From: an uncultured Pseudomonadota bacterium
GTDB lineage: Bacteria > Pseudomonadota > Gammaproteobacteria > Steroidobacterales > Steroidobacteraceae
Direction: 5' to 3'
DNA length: 64,000 nt
Assembly: GCA_903927005.1 (NCBI GenBank)
Contig: CAIYLH010000129.1
Span: forward strand, 1 to 64,000
A program made the position numbers and the translations under genes. Shown here in pieces: positions 7,544-16,595 of the stretch. Under the pieces are notes generated by a model. That model saw only the letters and a program-made list of their open reading frames with translations. It made no database searches and was not told where the DNA came from. Numbering within the stretch: the first letter of the stretch is position 1; every line of letters begins with the position of its first letter.

Positions 7544-9666
7544 GAGCGCCGCCGCCGCGGGGCCGAACCCCTCCGCGGCCAATAGGCGCGGAGGCGGAGC
7601 TGCGGCCGGTCACGGCGCTCAAGGGCGTCGGCGACGCGCTGGCGCAGAAGCTCGCCAAGCTCGGCGTCGAGACGGTGCAGGATCTGCTGTTCCTGCTGCC
7701 GCTTCGCTACGAGGATCGCACGCACGTGCTGCCGATCGGCGCGCTGCGGGCCGGTGATCGCACCGTCGTGGAAGGCGAGGTGCAGCTCGCCGAAGTAGTG
7801 TTCCGCAAGCGCCGCCAGCTGCTGGTGCGCATCAGCGACGGCTCCGGCTTCCTGACGCTGCGGTTTTTCTACTTCAATGCACAGCAGCAGGCACAGATGG
7901 TGCGGGGCGTGCGACTGCGCTGCTACGGCGAGGCCCGACGTGGCACGCTCGGCCTTGAGATCGTTCACCCCGAGTACCGCCGCGCCGACGGCGAAGACGC
8001 GCAACAAACCGAAGACTCGCTGACGCCCGTCTACCCGATGACGGAAGGCGTGCAGCAGGGCCGGCTGCGGATCCTCACCGCAATGGCGCTCGACGAGGCC
8101 GAGGCCCAAACGGTGCGCGACTGGCTGCCGCCAGCACTGCTTGCCGACCAGCAACTGCCGGGGCTGGCTGAAGCGCTGCGCTACGTGCACCGACCGCCAC
8201 CAGGCGCGGACCTCGCGCCGCTGGCCGACGGCCGCCATCCGGCCCAGCGGCGCCTGGCGTTCGAGGAGCTGCTCGCGCACCAGCTGAGCCTGCGACTGCT
8301 GCGCCGGGACATCCAGGCCGACCCCGCCTGGCCGCTGGGCGGGCCCGGCGAGCTTGCGCGGCAGTTTCGTGCGGCGCTGCCGTTCAGCCTGACCGGCGCG
8401 CAGGAACGGGCGCTCACCGAGGTGCTGGCCGACATCGCCAAGCCCTCGCCAATGCTGCGCCTGGTCCAGGGTGATGTCGGCTCCGGCAAGACCGTAGTCG
8501 CAGCACTCGCGGCGCTGGCCGCGGTAGAGGCAGGATTTCAGGCGGTGCTGATGGCGCCGACCGAACTGCTCGCCGAGCAGCACCACCAGAACTTCGAGCG
8601 CTGGCTGCGGCCGCTGCAGCTACCGGTCGCGCTTCTGTCCGGCAAGCTCACCGGCCGCGCCCGCCAGCTGACGTTGAACGCGATCGCCTCGGGCCGCGAC
8701 GTGCCGGTGGTGATCGGCACGCACGCGCTGTTCCAGGAAGGCGTCAAGTTCTCACGGCTCGCGCTGGTGATCATCGACGAGCAGCACCGCTTCGGCGTCC
8801 ACCAGCGCATGGCGCTGCGCGACAAGGGCCTGGGTGACGGCCGCTATCCGCACCAGCTAATCATGACCGCAACCCCCATCCCACGGACGCTGGCGATGAC
8901 CGCCTACGCCGATCTCGACGTCTCGGTCATCGACGAACTGCCGCCGGGACGTACGCCGGTAAAGACGGTCGTGCTCAACGAGACGCGGCGGGACGAGGTG
9001 GTGGCGCGGATCGAGGCGGCCTGCCGGGAAGGCCGTCAGGCCTACTGGGTCTGCCCGCTGATCGAGGAGTCGGACGAGCTCGACTTCCAGGCTGCCGAGG
9101 CCACCCACATCGCGCTCGCCGGTGCGCTGCCCGGACTTAAGGTAGGGCTCGCACACGGCCGGCTGACGCCGACCAAGAAGCAAGCCGTCATGGCCGCATT
9201 CAAGCGCGGCGAGCTAAACCTGCTGGTCGCGACCACGGTGATCGAGGTCGGTGTGGACGTGCCGAATGCGAGCCTGATGGTGGTCGAGAATGCCGAGCGG
9301 ATGGGGCTGGCCCAACTGCACCAGCTGCGCGGTCGGGTCGGCCGCGGCGCCGCCGAATCCAGCTGCCTGCTGCTGTACCGCGGCCCGCTTTCGCCGCTGG
9401 CGCGGCAGCGGCTGGATGTGATGCGGGCGACCAACGACGGTTTCGAGGTCTCGCGCCGCGACCTTGAGCTGCGCGGCCCTGGCGAAGTGCTCGGCACCCG
9501 CCAGACAGGACTGATGCAGATGAAGGTGGCTGACCTCATGCGCGATTCCGACCTGCTGCCGCGCGTGCAGGCGGCGGCAGAAGTGATGCTGGACCGACAT
9601 CCCGATAACATAGGGCCCCTGCTGCGCCGCTGGATAGGCGCGCGGGACCGCTACGGCAAGGTGTGA
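7540..9666 (+). CDS. recG: ATP-dependent DNA helicase RecG
   Basis: 708 aa. Remodels stalled forks and Holliday junctions. The order is an N-terminal wedge/OB part ([19 protein letters not shown]), then helicase motif I GDVGSGKT (about 311-318), motif II DEQH (about 413), motif [14 protein letters not shown] and motif [12 protein letters not shown], followed by the RecG C-terminal region. The start is GTG 7540, overlapping the ridA stop; the first about 18 residues (Pro/Arg-rich) are unusual, so a later start cannot be excluded. Confidence 0.94.
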   Translation: MRAPPPRGRTPPRPIGAEAELRPVTALKGVGDALAQKLAKLGVETVQDLLFLLPLRYEDRTHVLPIGALRAGDRTVVEGEVQLAEVVFRKRRQLLVRISDGSGFLTLRFFYFNAQQQAQMVRGVRLRCYGEARRGTLGLEIVHPEYRRADGEDAQQTEDSLTPVYPMTEGVQQGRLRILTAMALDEAEAQTVRDWLPPALLADQQLPGLAEALRYVHRPPPGADLAPLADGRHPAQRRLAFEELLAHQLSLRLLRRDIQADPAWPLGGPGELARQFRAALPFSLTGAQERALTEVLADIAKPSPMLRLVQGDVGSGKTVVAALAALAAVEAGFQAVLMAPTELLAEQHHQNFERWLRPLQLPVALLSGKLTGRARQLTLNAIASGRDVPVVIGTHALFQEGVKFSRLALVIIDEQHRFGVHQRMALRDKGLGDGRYPHQLIMTATPIPRTLAMTAYADLDVSVIDELPPGRTPVKTVVLNETRRDEVVARIEAACREGRQAYWVCPLIEESDELDFQAAEATHIALAGALPGLKVGLAHGRLTPTKKQAVMAAFKRGELNLLVATTVIEVGVDVPNASLMVVENAERMGLAQLHQLRGRVGRGAAESSCLLLYRGPLSPLARQRLDVMRATNDGFEVSRRDLELRGPGEVLGTRQTGLMQMKVADLMRDSDLLPRVQAAAEVMLDRHPDNIGPLLRRWIGARDRYGKV

Positions 9667-10256
9667 CGAGCACCGAAGGACGACGTCGCTTGAGGAAACG
9701 CTCTGCCAACACCGCCGCCTCGCTGCTGCCACTGGACCTGTGGATGCGCGGTCGCGACCTCGAGGGCCACCTGCCGGCGCGACTTGCAGGCTGGCTCAAC
9801 GAGCCGGGCCTGCTAACCGACCGCATCCATGCGCGCAGCGGTGCGCCGGTAGCGGTACGGGTCGTCGAGGAACACCTCGCGTTCCTCAGTCACGAGCAGA
9901 AGGCAGTACTGGAGGCGAGTGGCGACACCTGCTTCGCACGCCGCATTGAGCTGGTCTCGGCCGGCCGGCCGTGGGTATACGCCGAGACCCTTATCCCGGA
10001 TCACACGCTTGAGCTGCATCCTTGGCTCGCGGAACTCGGCGACAGCTCACTCGGCGCGACGCTGGCCGAGTGCAGCGACGTATCGCGCGGTCCATTTGAA
10101 TTCGCGCCGCTGCCGGCCTCGCACCCGCTGGCGGCACAAGCGCTTGCGCGCCTGGATGAGAGCGCCGAGGTGATCTGGGCGCGGCGCTCCTGGTTCGCAC
10201 TGCACGGTCGCCGCCTGCTGGTGCAGGAGCTGTTCCTGCCGGAGGTCTCGCGATGA
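9663..10256 (+). CDS. ubiC: chorismate--pyruvate lyase
   Basis: 197 aa. Splits chorismate to 4-hydroxybenzoate and pyruvate, the first committed step of ubiquinone synthesis. Family features are HLAFLSHEQKAVLEA, then RIELVSAGRPWVYAETLIP (the conserved Arg and the arTviP block) and the end IWARRSWFALHGRRLLVQELFLP. The start overlaps the recG stop (GTGTGA region) and the end overlaps ubiA (ATGA), so recG-ubiC-ubiA are translationally linked. The first 25 residues are basic and weakly conserved; the true start could be inside. Confidence 0.88.
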   Translation: MTSTEGRRRLRKRSANTAASLLPLDLWMRGRDLEGHLPARLAGWLNEPGLLTDRIHARSGAPVAVRVVEEHLAFLSHEQKAVLEASGDTCFARRIELVSAGRPWVYAETLIPDHTLELHPWLAELGDSSLGATLAECSDVSRGPFEFAPLPASHPLAAQALARLDESAEVIWARRSWFALHGRRLLVQELFLPEVSR

Positions 10257-11134
10257 CGCCGGTACGCGCCGTGGGCAGCACGCTGGCAGACTACGCGCGA
10301 CTAGCCCGCCTGGACCGTCCGGTGGGCATCTGGCTGTTGATGTGGCCGGTATTGTGGGCCCTGTGGATCTCTGCTCGCGGTCGGCCCGATGAGCACGTCT
10401 TCATCGTCTTCATGCTCGGCGTCGTGCTCACCCGCTCGGCCGGCTGCGCGATCAACGACTTCGCCGACCGCCGCTTCGATCCGCACGTTGCGCGTACCGA
10501 GCGGCGTCCGCTCGCTGCCGGTCGGGTCGCGCCGGCCGAGGCGATCGCGATCTGGGTGCTGCTGTCGCTGGTGGCGTTCGCGCTGGTGTTGACGCTCGAT
10601 CGACTGACCATCGCCTACGCCTGCGCAGGCGCGGTGTTGATGGCCGTCTACCCATTCCTCAAGCGCTTCTTCCCGCTGCCGCAGCTGTGGCTGGGCGTCG
10701 CGTTCACCTGGTCAGTGCCGATGGTGTACGCGGCGCAGACGCACGGCGTGCCACGTCTGGGTTGGCTGCTGTTTGCAGCGGGCGTGCTGTGGACTGTGAT
10801 CTACGACACGATGTACGCAATGGTCGATCGCGACGACGACCTGAAGCTTGGCATCAAGTCGACCGCCATCACCTTCGGCGACGCCGACCGCTGGATCATC
10901 GGCGCGCTGCAGCTGATGGTGCTGTACGCGCTGTGGCTGGCGGGTCTGCAGGCCTCGCTCGGCCACTGGTACCGCGGCGGGCTCGCGGCCGGCGCCGTGC
11001 TGTTCGTCTGGCAGCAGTGGCTGATCCGTCGCCGCGATCGCGCCGAGTGCTTCCGCGCGTTCATCAACAACCAGTGGTTCGGGCTCGTAGTCTTCGTCGG
11101 GATCGCGCTCGACTACCTGTTCAGCAACCCCTGA
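10253..11134 (+). CDS. ubiA: 4-hydroxybenzoate polyprenyltransferase
   Basis: 293 aa integral inner-membrane protein with about eight or nine hydrophobic segments. Attaches the polyprenyl tail to 4-hydroxybenzoate, the step after UbiC. Both Asp-rich motifs of the UbiA family are present: NDFADRRFD (about 67-75) and DTMYAMVDRDDD (about 184-195), which bind Mg-diphosphate. The ATG overlaps the ubiC stop by 4 bp. Its 3' end overlaps the convergent small lipoprotein gene by 22 bp. Confidence 0.95.
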   Translation: MTPVRAVGSTLADYARLARLDRPVGIWLLMWPVLWALWISARGRPDEHVFIVFMLGVVLTRSAGCAINDFADRRFDPHVARTERRPLAAGRVAPAEAIAIWVLLSLVAFALVLTLDRLTIAYACAGAVLMAVYPFLKRFFPLPQLWLGVAFTWSVPMVYAAQTHGVPRLGWLLFAAGVLWTVIYDTMYAMVDRDDDLKLGIKSTAITFGDADRWIIGALQLMVLYALWLAGLQASLGHWYRGGLAAGAVLFVWQQWLIRRRDRAECFRAFINNQWFGLVVFVGIALDYLFSNP

Positions 11135-11370
11135 GGATCGGCGGCACACCAGGCAGCGGCCGCCCCGGGCTCCGCCAATCCCTGCTGCGCTGCGAGCTCC
11201 CACGAGCGCTCGCAGGCCGCGGTTCGGGCGCACCACATATAACCGGCAGAAGCGCGGCAACCATGCGCGTCGGCGTCAGCGCCGACCCGGGTTGGTAGAC
11301 GCGCTGGAGTGAGCGCACAGCCAGCGACGAGCGCGGGCGACAAAATGACGAACAGGCGCAGCAAGGACAT
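11113..11370 (-). CDS. small Cys-rich lipoprotein of unknown function
   Basis: 85 aa. The N-terminus MSLLRLFVILSPALVAGC is a good lipoprotein signal (LVAGC lipobox, Cys18). The mature part has HGCRASAGYMWCARTAACER, then SWE: a C-x(8)-C-x(5)-C spacing followed by W-E. I have the impression that similar C...SAGYxWC...CxRxWE patterns occur in other small proteobacterial lipoproteins, but I cannot name a family. It overlaps the ubiA 3' end by 22 bp and has no clear Shine-Dalgarno site, so expression is uncertain. Confidence 0.5.
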   Translation of the reverse strand: MSLLRLFVILSPALVAGCALTPARLPTRVGADADAHGCRASAGYMWCARTAACERSWELAAQQGLAEPGAAAAWCAADPQGLLNR

Positions 11371-11427
11371 CGGCGGCGGCTCGGGGCGCCATGGGCGGCG
11401 GGGACCCGACGATAGCAGACAGCGCGC

Positions 11428-11691
11428 TCAGCCCGCTTCGATGACCTCTTCGTCGGCGATCGCGTCGTCTATTTCGCGGCAGCGCAGACGCGCCTGCGCG
11501 AGCTGCAGCTGCGCGGCGAGCCAGGCCGGCTCGCCCGGCGACACCAGGCCGCGCAGGGCGCGATAGCGCTGAACGGCGTCTGCGAGGCGCTGCTGCGCAA
11601 GCAGCCATCGCGCCTGCAACGCCCGCGCATCGCGCTGACTTGCCTGCACTCGTGGCAACTGCCGGAACGACGCTTCAAGTTCGTAGCCCAT
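11428..11691 (-). CDS. hypothetical Ala/Arg/Leu-rich helical protein
   Basis: 87 aa, predicted to be mostly helical (repeated A-L-x-A-R and L-Q-L-A-Q-A patterns), perhaps a short TPR-like or coiled helical protein. There is no signal peptide and no recognised motif. It lies between the HIT gene and the small lipoprotein gene, all on the minus strand. No good Shine-Dalgarno site is seen and high GC makes chance open frames common, so it may not be real. Confidence 0.3.
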   Translation of the reverse strand: MGYELEASFRQLPRVQASQRDARALQARWLLAQQRLADAVQRYRALRGLVSPGEPAWLAAQLQLAQARLRCREIDDAIADEEVIEAG

Positions 11692-11758
11692 GACTGCAGC
11701 GTTGCACTGCTCTGTGACAGCAGCACTACATGCCCGCGACAGGCACGTGACGAACGGC

Positions 11759-12184
11759 TTATTCGGCTAGCAGCGCAGCGCGGATCCTGGCGGCATTCGC
11801 TTCCAGCACGTCCGCGGACACTTTTTCGCGGGCATGCAATCGCAGGCCAGCCTCGGTGTACACAGGGATCACGTGGAAGTGCAGATGGAAAACAGTCTGG
11901 CCGGCGGCCGGGCCGTTGAACTGCGTGATGATCAGGCCCGGCGGGCCGAACGCGGCCTTGGCTGCGCGCGCGATCCGCTGCGTGGTGCGGATCGCCGCGG
12001 CAACCGACTCAGGCGGTGTGTCGAGCAGGTTCTCGCCGGCGACTTTCGGCACGATGAGTGCGTGGCCCTCGCTCTGCGGCATCAGGTCCATGAACGCCAG
12101 CGTGTCGGCATCCTCGTAGACGCGCACGCAGGGGATTTCGCCGCGCACGATGCGGGCAAAAATGTTGTTGGGATCGTAGGCCAT
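11759..12184 (-). CDS. HIT family nucleotide hydrolase/transferase
   Basis: 141 aa. Histidine-triad protein of the Hint/Hit branch, which cleaves AMP or other NMP from phosphoramidates and dinucleotides. The triad HLHFH (in QTVFHLHFHVIP, about 98-102) is intact, and the N-terminal NIFARIVRGEIPCVRVYED plus the HALIVPK strand are family signatures. Cytosolic. It lies 32 bp downstream of the S41 peptidase gene on the same strand and may be co-transcribed with it. The physiological substrate is unknown. Confidence 0.9.
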   Translation of the reverse strand: MAYDPNNIFARIVRGEIPCVRVYEDADTLAFMDLMPQSEGHALIVPKVAGENLLDTPPESVAAAIRTTQRIARAAKAAFGPPGLIITQFNGPAAGQTVFHLHFHVIPVYTEAGLRLHAREKVSADVLEANAARIRAALLAE

Positions 12185-12216
12185 GGGTTCTCTCTCGGGT
12201 TCGTCCGTCGGCCGCG

Positions 12217-13779
12217 TCAGCGCGGCCGACGCAGGATGCGATTCATCAACCAGACCGGCTTCATCACGTGCGCCTGCATCGACACCGTACCGGGTGCCCC
12301 AAGGCCACTCGGGCTTGGGCAGGAGCCGCTCTGGATATAGCTTAGCGCGGCGGCGAGCCGCGCCTCGGCTGGATCGCCCAGTGCGTGGCCAAAGTCGTCA
12401 GCCACCGAACAGCCGGGCAACGGCACGCCGCCATTCTGGGCAGTGGCATTCTGGGGCACAAAGCCGTCGGTGTAGTCGCCGAAGCCAAGCGCGTTGACGC
12501 CCTTGAACTGAATCGAGAAGTACGTCGTGCCGCAGTTGTCCTCGGGATAGAACCCATAAGGCTTGCCGCAGGTCTGCGAGCCAATCTGCACCACCGTCAC
12601 GCCGACGCCGCGCAGGCCGTTGATGACGGATTCGCTGGCGGAGCAGGTATCGTTGCTGGTTAGCACGAACACACGACTCAGGTTCAGCGACGGCAGGGTC
12701 GAGCCATTCACGCTCGAGTAGAACGGCGTCGGCGCGAGCGCGGCTCCGGTGATCGGATCAGTGTTCGGATATTTATCGTTGAACTGGATCAGTTCGAACG
12801 TCCGGCCATTGGTCTGCGCCTGGCCGGCGATCATGTAGCCGACCTCACTGGCGACGCTCAACAGACCGCCGCCGTTGTAGCGCATGTCCAGCACCAGATC
12901 GGTGACCTGCGCCGTCCCCAGCTGCTGCACGGCGCTGCGGAACAGTCCTTCGGCGGTCTGGATGTGATCGTTGAAGGTCAGGTAGCCCACGATGCCGTTT
13001 GGGATCGTCAGGGTCTTGACGTTCTGCACCGGCGTCGAGGTCACGTTGGCGGCGGCAAGGGTGACTGTGCGCTGATTGCCGCCCAGCGCGTCGACAACCG
13101 TAAAGGTATGCGAGGCGCCGCTGCTCGACGGACTCAGCGCTGCATTCAGGCGATCGATGCTCGGCTGATCGTTGGCGTGAACCAGGTCGATGCCGTCGAT
13201 CTGCAGCACTGAGTCGCCGCGCAGCAAGCCGGCGTTGGCAGCGGGTGAGTTGGGTTCGGTGTACGCGACCACCAGCTCACGCGGCGGCGCAACCGCGATG
13301 AATGCCCAGGTCGCGCCGTAGCCCAGCTGCACGCCGGAGGTCACGAAGGACTCCCACGCCGCAGTCGAGTAGGTGAAATGAAAGTGATCCTTCGCCGTGC
13401 CCGCCGCGGTCACCGCCGGGGTCTTCAGCAGCTTGAAGTAGGCCGCGGTGGTTGAGTAGGCGGCTGGATCCAGGTCCGGCAGCTCGCGGTACCAGAGGTA
13501 GTACGCCTGACTCCAGGCGCGAATCCAATGGTTCTCCCAGGCCGTGGAGCCAGCACGATCGGGATACGCGGTGCCCAGATACGGATCGACGCCGCTGCGC
13601 GGTAACGCGCAATGCGCCGCGAACGTCGCAGGCGGATCGTAATGACCGGGAGTCCAGACGGGATTTGCCGGTGGCCCGGTCACGATCGGAGTGCTGCCGC
13701 CTCCGCCGCCTCCGCCGCAGCCAGCCAGCAGCAACAAACTCGCCGCCGCGGCCCAGGTTGATCTCATTGGGGTCAACAT
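12217..13779 (-). CDS. S41 family C-terminal processing-type peptidase, lipoprotein
   Basis: 520 aa, envelope serine protease. It has a lipoprotein signal (LLLLAGC), directly followed by a run of seven Gly as a flexible linker; a PDZ-like part about 165-205 (TEPNSPAANAGLLRGDSVLQ); and an S41 catalytic part with LDMRYNGGGLLSVA and TSNDTCSASESV, whose Ser is the probable nucleophile (about 380). Start: a Shine-Dalgarno AAGGAG lies about 10 bp before TTG 13779; an ATG at 13767 is the alternative. Extra Cys residues in the catalytic half could form disulfides. Substrate unknown. Confidence 0.85.
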   Translation of the reverse strand: MLTPMRSTWAAAASLLLLAGCGGGGGGGSTPIVTGPPANPVWTPGHYDPPATFAAHCALPRSGVDPYLGTAYPDRAGSTAWENHWIRAWSQAYYLWYRELPDLDPAAYSTTAAYFKLLKTPAVTAAGTAKDHFHFTYSTAAWESFVTSGVQLGYGATWAFIAVAPPRELVVAYTEPNSPAANAGLLRGDSVLQIDGIDLVHANDQPSIDRLNAALSPSSSGASHTFTVVDALGGNQRTVTLAAANVTSTPVQNVKTLTIPNGIVGYLTFNDHIQTAEGLFRSAVQQLGTAQVTDLVLDMRYNGGGLLSVASEVGYMIAGQAQTNGRTFELIQFNDKYPNTDPITGAALAPTPFYSSVNGSTLPSLNLSRVFVLTSNDTCSASESVINGLRGVGVTVVQIGSQTCGKPYGFYPEDNCGTTYFSIQFKGVNALGFGDYTDGFVPQNATAQNGGVPLPGCSVADDFGHALGDPAEARLAAALSYIQSGSCPSPSGLGAPGTVSMQAHVMKPVWLMNRILRRPR

Positions 13780-13954
13780 CCATGTTCTCCTTGGATCGGC
13801 ACGAGGCAGACGTTAGCGCAAAGCGTTTGAGTGCGCATCGGCGGCCACAGACGCTGCGGTAGCGCGGCGGCTTTGGCTATGATGACCGTTGCGGCAACCT
13901 TGGTCGTGGGGCATTTAAGAGCGCCATAAAATTGATTAATAAAGAGTTTTTGTC

Positions 13955-14917
13955 ATGAGCGTCAGCGCGGACGGGTCGCGACAGCCCGCTGAGGCGCAGT
14001 GCGCCCGGACGGTGCTGATGGTCCGGCCGGCGACCTTCTGCGCCAATCCCGAGACGCTCGCCACCAACCCGTTCCAGCATGTCATCAGCGCCTCGGCGAC
14101 GGCAATGCTGGCGGCGGCGCAGGCGGAGTTTGATGCGGCCGCCAATGTGCTCGCAGCGGCCGGCGTCGAGGTCGTCGTCACGCCGGCTGACGAGGCCGCC
14201 GATACCCCGGACGCACTGTTCCCTAACAACTGGTTCACGACCCACGCGGACGGGCGCATCGTGCTGTACCCGATGGCGGTCCCGAACCGCCGACGCGAAC
14301 GGCGGCCCGAGCTGCTCGTGGCGCTCGCCGCCCAGCATGGCTGGCAGATCACCCAGCTGCTCGACCTCACCGGTCTGGAGGGGCGCGGACAGATCGTCGA
14401 AGGCACCGGCAGCCTCGTACTCGATCGCGAGGCACGCCTGGCCTACGCGTCGCGCTCGGCGCGCACCCATGACGAGGCAGTGACGGCGGTATGCACGGCG
14501 CTCGGCTACGAACCGATACTGTTCAATGCCTACGATACGGCTGGCCGCGAGATTTATCACACCAACGTGCTGATGGCCGTGGGACCTTCGATCGCTGTGC
14601 TCGCCAGCGGCATGGTGGCCCCTGGGGCAGGGCTACGGCGCGTGTTTGACGCCCTCGAACGCAGCAACAAGCAGCTGCTCGACCTCAGCGCCGAGCAGGT
14701 CGGCGAGTTCGCCGGCAACCTGCTGTTCCTGGATGGCGGGAAGCAGGGACCGCTGGTCGCGCTGTCACGACGCGCCTGGGCGAGCCTGACGCGCGCCCAG
14801 CGGGTGCTGCTCGAGCAGCACGCGCGGCCAGTGCCGTGCAGCGTCGAGACGATCGAACACGTCGGCGGCGGCGGCATCCGCTGCATGCTGGCCGAGATCT
14901 TCCTGCCCAGACGCTAA
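13955..14917 (+). CDS. ctlX: CtlX-type arginine deiminase-related hydrolase
   Basis: 320 aa, amidinotransferase/deiminase fold. CtlX proteins are linked to citrulline use. The catalytic set is visible: FPNNWFTTH (about 87-95, acidic/Asn substrate residues nearby), EGTGSLVLDR (about 149-158), the His of YHTNVLMAVG (about 201) and the Cys of GGGGIRCMLAE near residue 310. It is convergent with the Lrp-type regulator (7-bp gap). The leader upstream is AT-rich (13920-13950) and includes AAAGAG as a Shine-Dalgarno site. Exact substrate is inferred from the family. Confidence 0.85.
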   Translation: MSVSADGSRQPAEAQCARTVLMVRPATFCANPETLATNPFQHVISASATAMLAAAQAEFDAAANVLAAAGVEVVVTPADEAADTPDALFPNNWFTTHADGRIVLYPMAVPNRRRERRPELLVALAAQHGWQITQLLDLTGLEGRGQIVEGTGSLVLDREARLAYASRSARTHDEAVTAVCTALGYEPILFNAYDTAGREIYHTNVLMAVGPSIAVLASGMVAPGAGLRRVFDALERSNKQLLDLSAEQVGEFAGNLLFLDGGKQGPLVALSRRAWASLTRAQRVLLEQHARPVPCSVETIEHVGGGGIRCMLAEIFLPRR

Positions 14918-14924
14918 AAGATCT

Positions 14925-15356
14925 TCAGCGCTCGAAGCGGCGGGACAACACGATCGAGGTGGTCGTCGACTTGACGCCCGGGCAGGCCCGCACCTCATCC
15001 AGCGCCGCATCCAGCGCTTCGGTGGACTCGGCAGCCAGCATCGCGATCAGGTCGTACGGACCGCTGACCGTCAGCAAGGTCGTGACCGCAGGCATGGCAC
15101 GCAGCTTGCGCTCGACCGCCGACTGCTGCGCAGGGTCGACTGCGATCATCGCGTGCGCCTGCACCTGCCGGCCGCGCAGCGCGGGCCCCAGCTCGACGGT
15201 ATAGGCGCGGATCGCGCCGCTGCGCTCCAATCGCTCAAGCCGGCTCTGCACGGTCGAGCGGGCAACGCCCAGCCGGCGCGCCAGCGCCGCCGTCGACATC
15301 CGGGCGTTCTCGCGCAGCAGGCTCAGCAGCGGGCCATCGGCGTCATCTGTCGTCAT
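14925..15356 (-). CDS. Lrp/AsnC family transcriptional regulator
   Basis: 143 aa. The N-terminal winged HTH (MSTAALARRLGVARSTVQSR, about 20-39) is followed by an RAM ligand-binding domain (LTVSGPYDLIAMLAAES). Such proteins sense amino acids and control catabolic genes next to them. It is transcribed away from the saccharopine-dehydrogenase-like gene, 117 bp apart, so it probably controls that operon, perhaps in response to lysine or a related amino acid. It is convergent with ctlX and could affect that too. Confidence 0.9.
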   Translation of the reverse strand: MTTDDADGPLLSLLRENARMSTAALARRLGVARSTVQSRLERLERSGAIRAYTVELGPALRGRQVQAHAMIAVDPAQQSAVERKLRAMPAVTTLLTVSGPYDLIAMLAAESTEALDAALDEVRACPGVKSTTTSIVLSRRFER

Positions 15357-15377
15357 TTAGCATGATCCTATCGTTAA

Positions 15378-15399
15378 AATGACGAATCAAGGCGTCATT
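15378..15399. promoter_or_regulatory. inverted repeat between lrp-like gene and catabolic operon
   Basis: AATGACG - 8 bp - CGTCATT, a perfect 7-bp inverted repeat in the divergent spacer. Further half sites (GTCGTCATT, over the regulator's start codon, and GTCGTCA just to the right) flank it. Position and clustering suit cooperative binding by the divergent Lrp-type regulator. This is inference. Confidence 0.5.
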
Positions 15400-15473
15400 G
15401 TCGTCAGATTACCACTTCAAATCAACGATTGCGGGCCCCACACTGGGCAACTTTTGTAAGAGGGGCATAGCCC

Positions 15474-16595
15474 ATGAAGAACATCCTGGTGGCCGGCGCC
15501 GGTCATATCGGCTCGATGATCGGCGAACTGCTGGTCAGCACCGGCGATTACACCGTCACGGTCGCGGACCAATCCGCGGCGGCGCTCAGCGCCATAGCCG
15601 TCCGTCCCGGGCTCGATACGCTGCAGATCTCTGCGACCGACCGCGCCGCGCTGGTCGCGACGATGAAAGGCCGCTACGCCGTCGTCAGCGCCGCCCCCTA
15701 CTCGGTCACCGCCGCGATCGCGGAAGCAGCCCACGAAGCGCACATCCACTATCTGGACCTGACCGAGGACGTGAAGACGACCCAGACGGTCAAGGAACTC
15801 GCCAAGACCGCCACGCACGCGCTGATCCCGCAGTGCGGCCTTGCGCCTGGCTTCATCTCGATCGTAGGCATGGACCTCGCGCGCCGCTTCGAGAAGCTCG
15901 ACACGCTGCGCATGCGCGTCGGCGCGCTGCCGCAGTTTCCGTCCAACGCGCTCGGCTACAACCTCACTTGGAGCACAGCCGGCGTCATCAATGAATACTG
16001 CCAGCCGTGCGAGGCAATCGTCGGCGGCCGACTCACCACCGTGCCGCCGCTGGAGGAGCTCGAGCACTTCGCGCTCGACGGCGTGCAGTACGAGGCGTTC
16101 AACACCTCCGGCGGACTGGGCACCCTGTGCGAGACGCTCGACGGCAAGGTGCGCAGCCTCAACTACCGCACGATCCGCTATCCGGGCCACCGTGACGTGA
16201 TGAAGCTCCTGCTGCAGGACCTGCGCCTTGCCGAGCGCCCGGCGACTCTCGCCGAGGTGCTCGAGTACGCCATTCCTGGCACGCGTCAGGACGTCGTCGT
16301 GATCTTCGTGACCGCGACCGGCCAGCGCAATGGCCGTACCTGGCAGGAGTCCTACGCACACAGCGTCTATCCGCAGCTGCTCGCCGGTCGTGAATGGACT
16401 GCAATCCAGACCACCACCGCCTCGGCAGTGTGTGCGGTGCTCGATCTGCTGGTTGCAGGCCGTCTGCCGCAGCAGGGCTTCGTGCGCCAGGAGGACATCC
16501 GCCTCGATGAGTTCCTAGCCAACCGCTTCGGCCGCGCCTATGCGGACACTGGCTCCACCGCCGCGGAGGCCGCGCTGCTGCGGGCCGCTTCGTGA
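15474..16595 (+). CDS. saccharopine dehydrogenase-like / lysine 6-dehydrogenase-like reductase
   Basis: 373 aa NAD(P)-binding protein. The Rossmann motif GAGHIGSMIGELL is at residues 8-20, and the body (VVSAAPYSVTAAIAEAAH, YLDLTED, PQCGLAPGFISIVGMDLA) matches the saccharopine dehydrogenase/Lys9 family. It is followed with a 4-bp overlap (GTGA) by an aldehyde dehydrogenase of the piperideine-6-carboxylate type. The pair could turn lysine or saccharopine into aminoadipate semialdehyde and then 2-aminoadipate. Whether the substrate is lysine or saccharopine cannot be settled from sequence. Confidence 0.85.
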   Translation: MKNILVAGAGHIGSMIGELLVSTGDYTVTVADQSAAALSAIAVRPGLDTLQISATDRAALVATMKGRYAVVSAAPYSVTAAIAEAAHEAHIHYLDLTEDVKTTQTVKELAKTATHALIPQCGLAPGFISIVGMDLARRFEKLDTLRMRVGALPQFPSNALGYNLTWSTAGVINEYCQPCEAIVGGRLTTVPPLEELEHFALDGVQYEAFNTSGGLGTLCETLDGKVRSLNYRTIRYPGHRDVMKLLLQDLRLAERPATLAEVLEYAIPGTRQDVVVIFVTATGQRNGRTWQESYAHSVYPQLLAGREWTAIQTTTASAVCAVLDLLVAGRLPQQGFVRQEDIRLDEFLANRFGRAYADTGSTAAEAALLRAAS

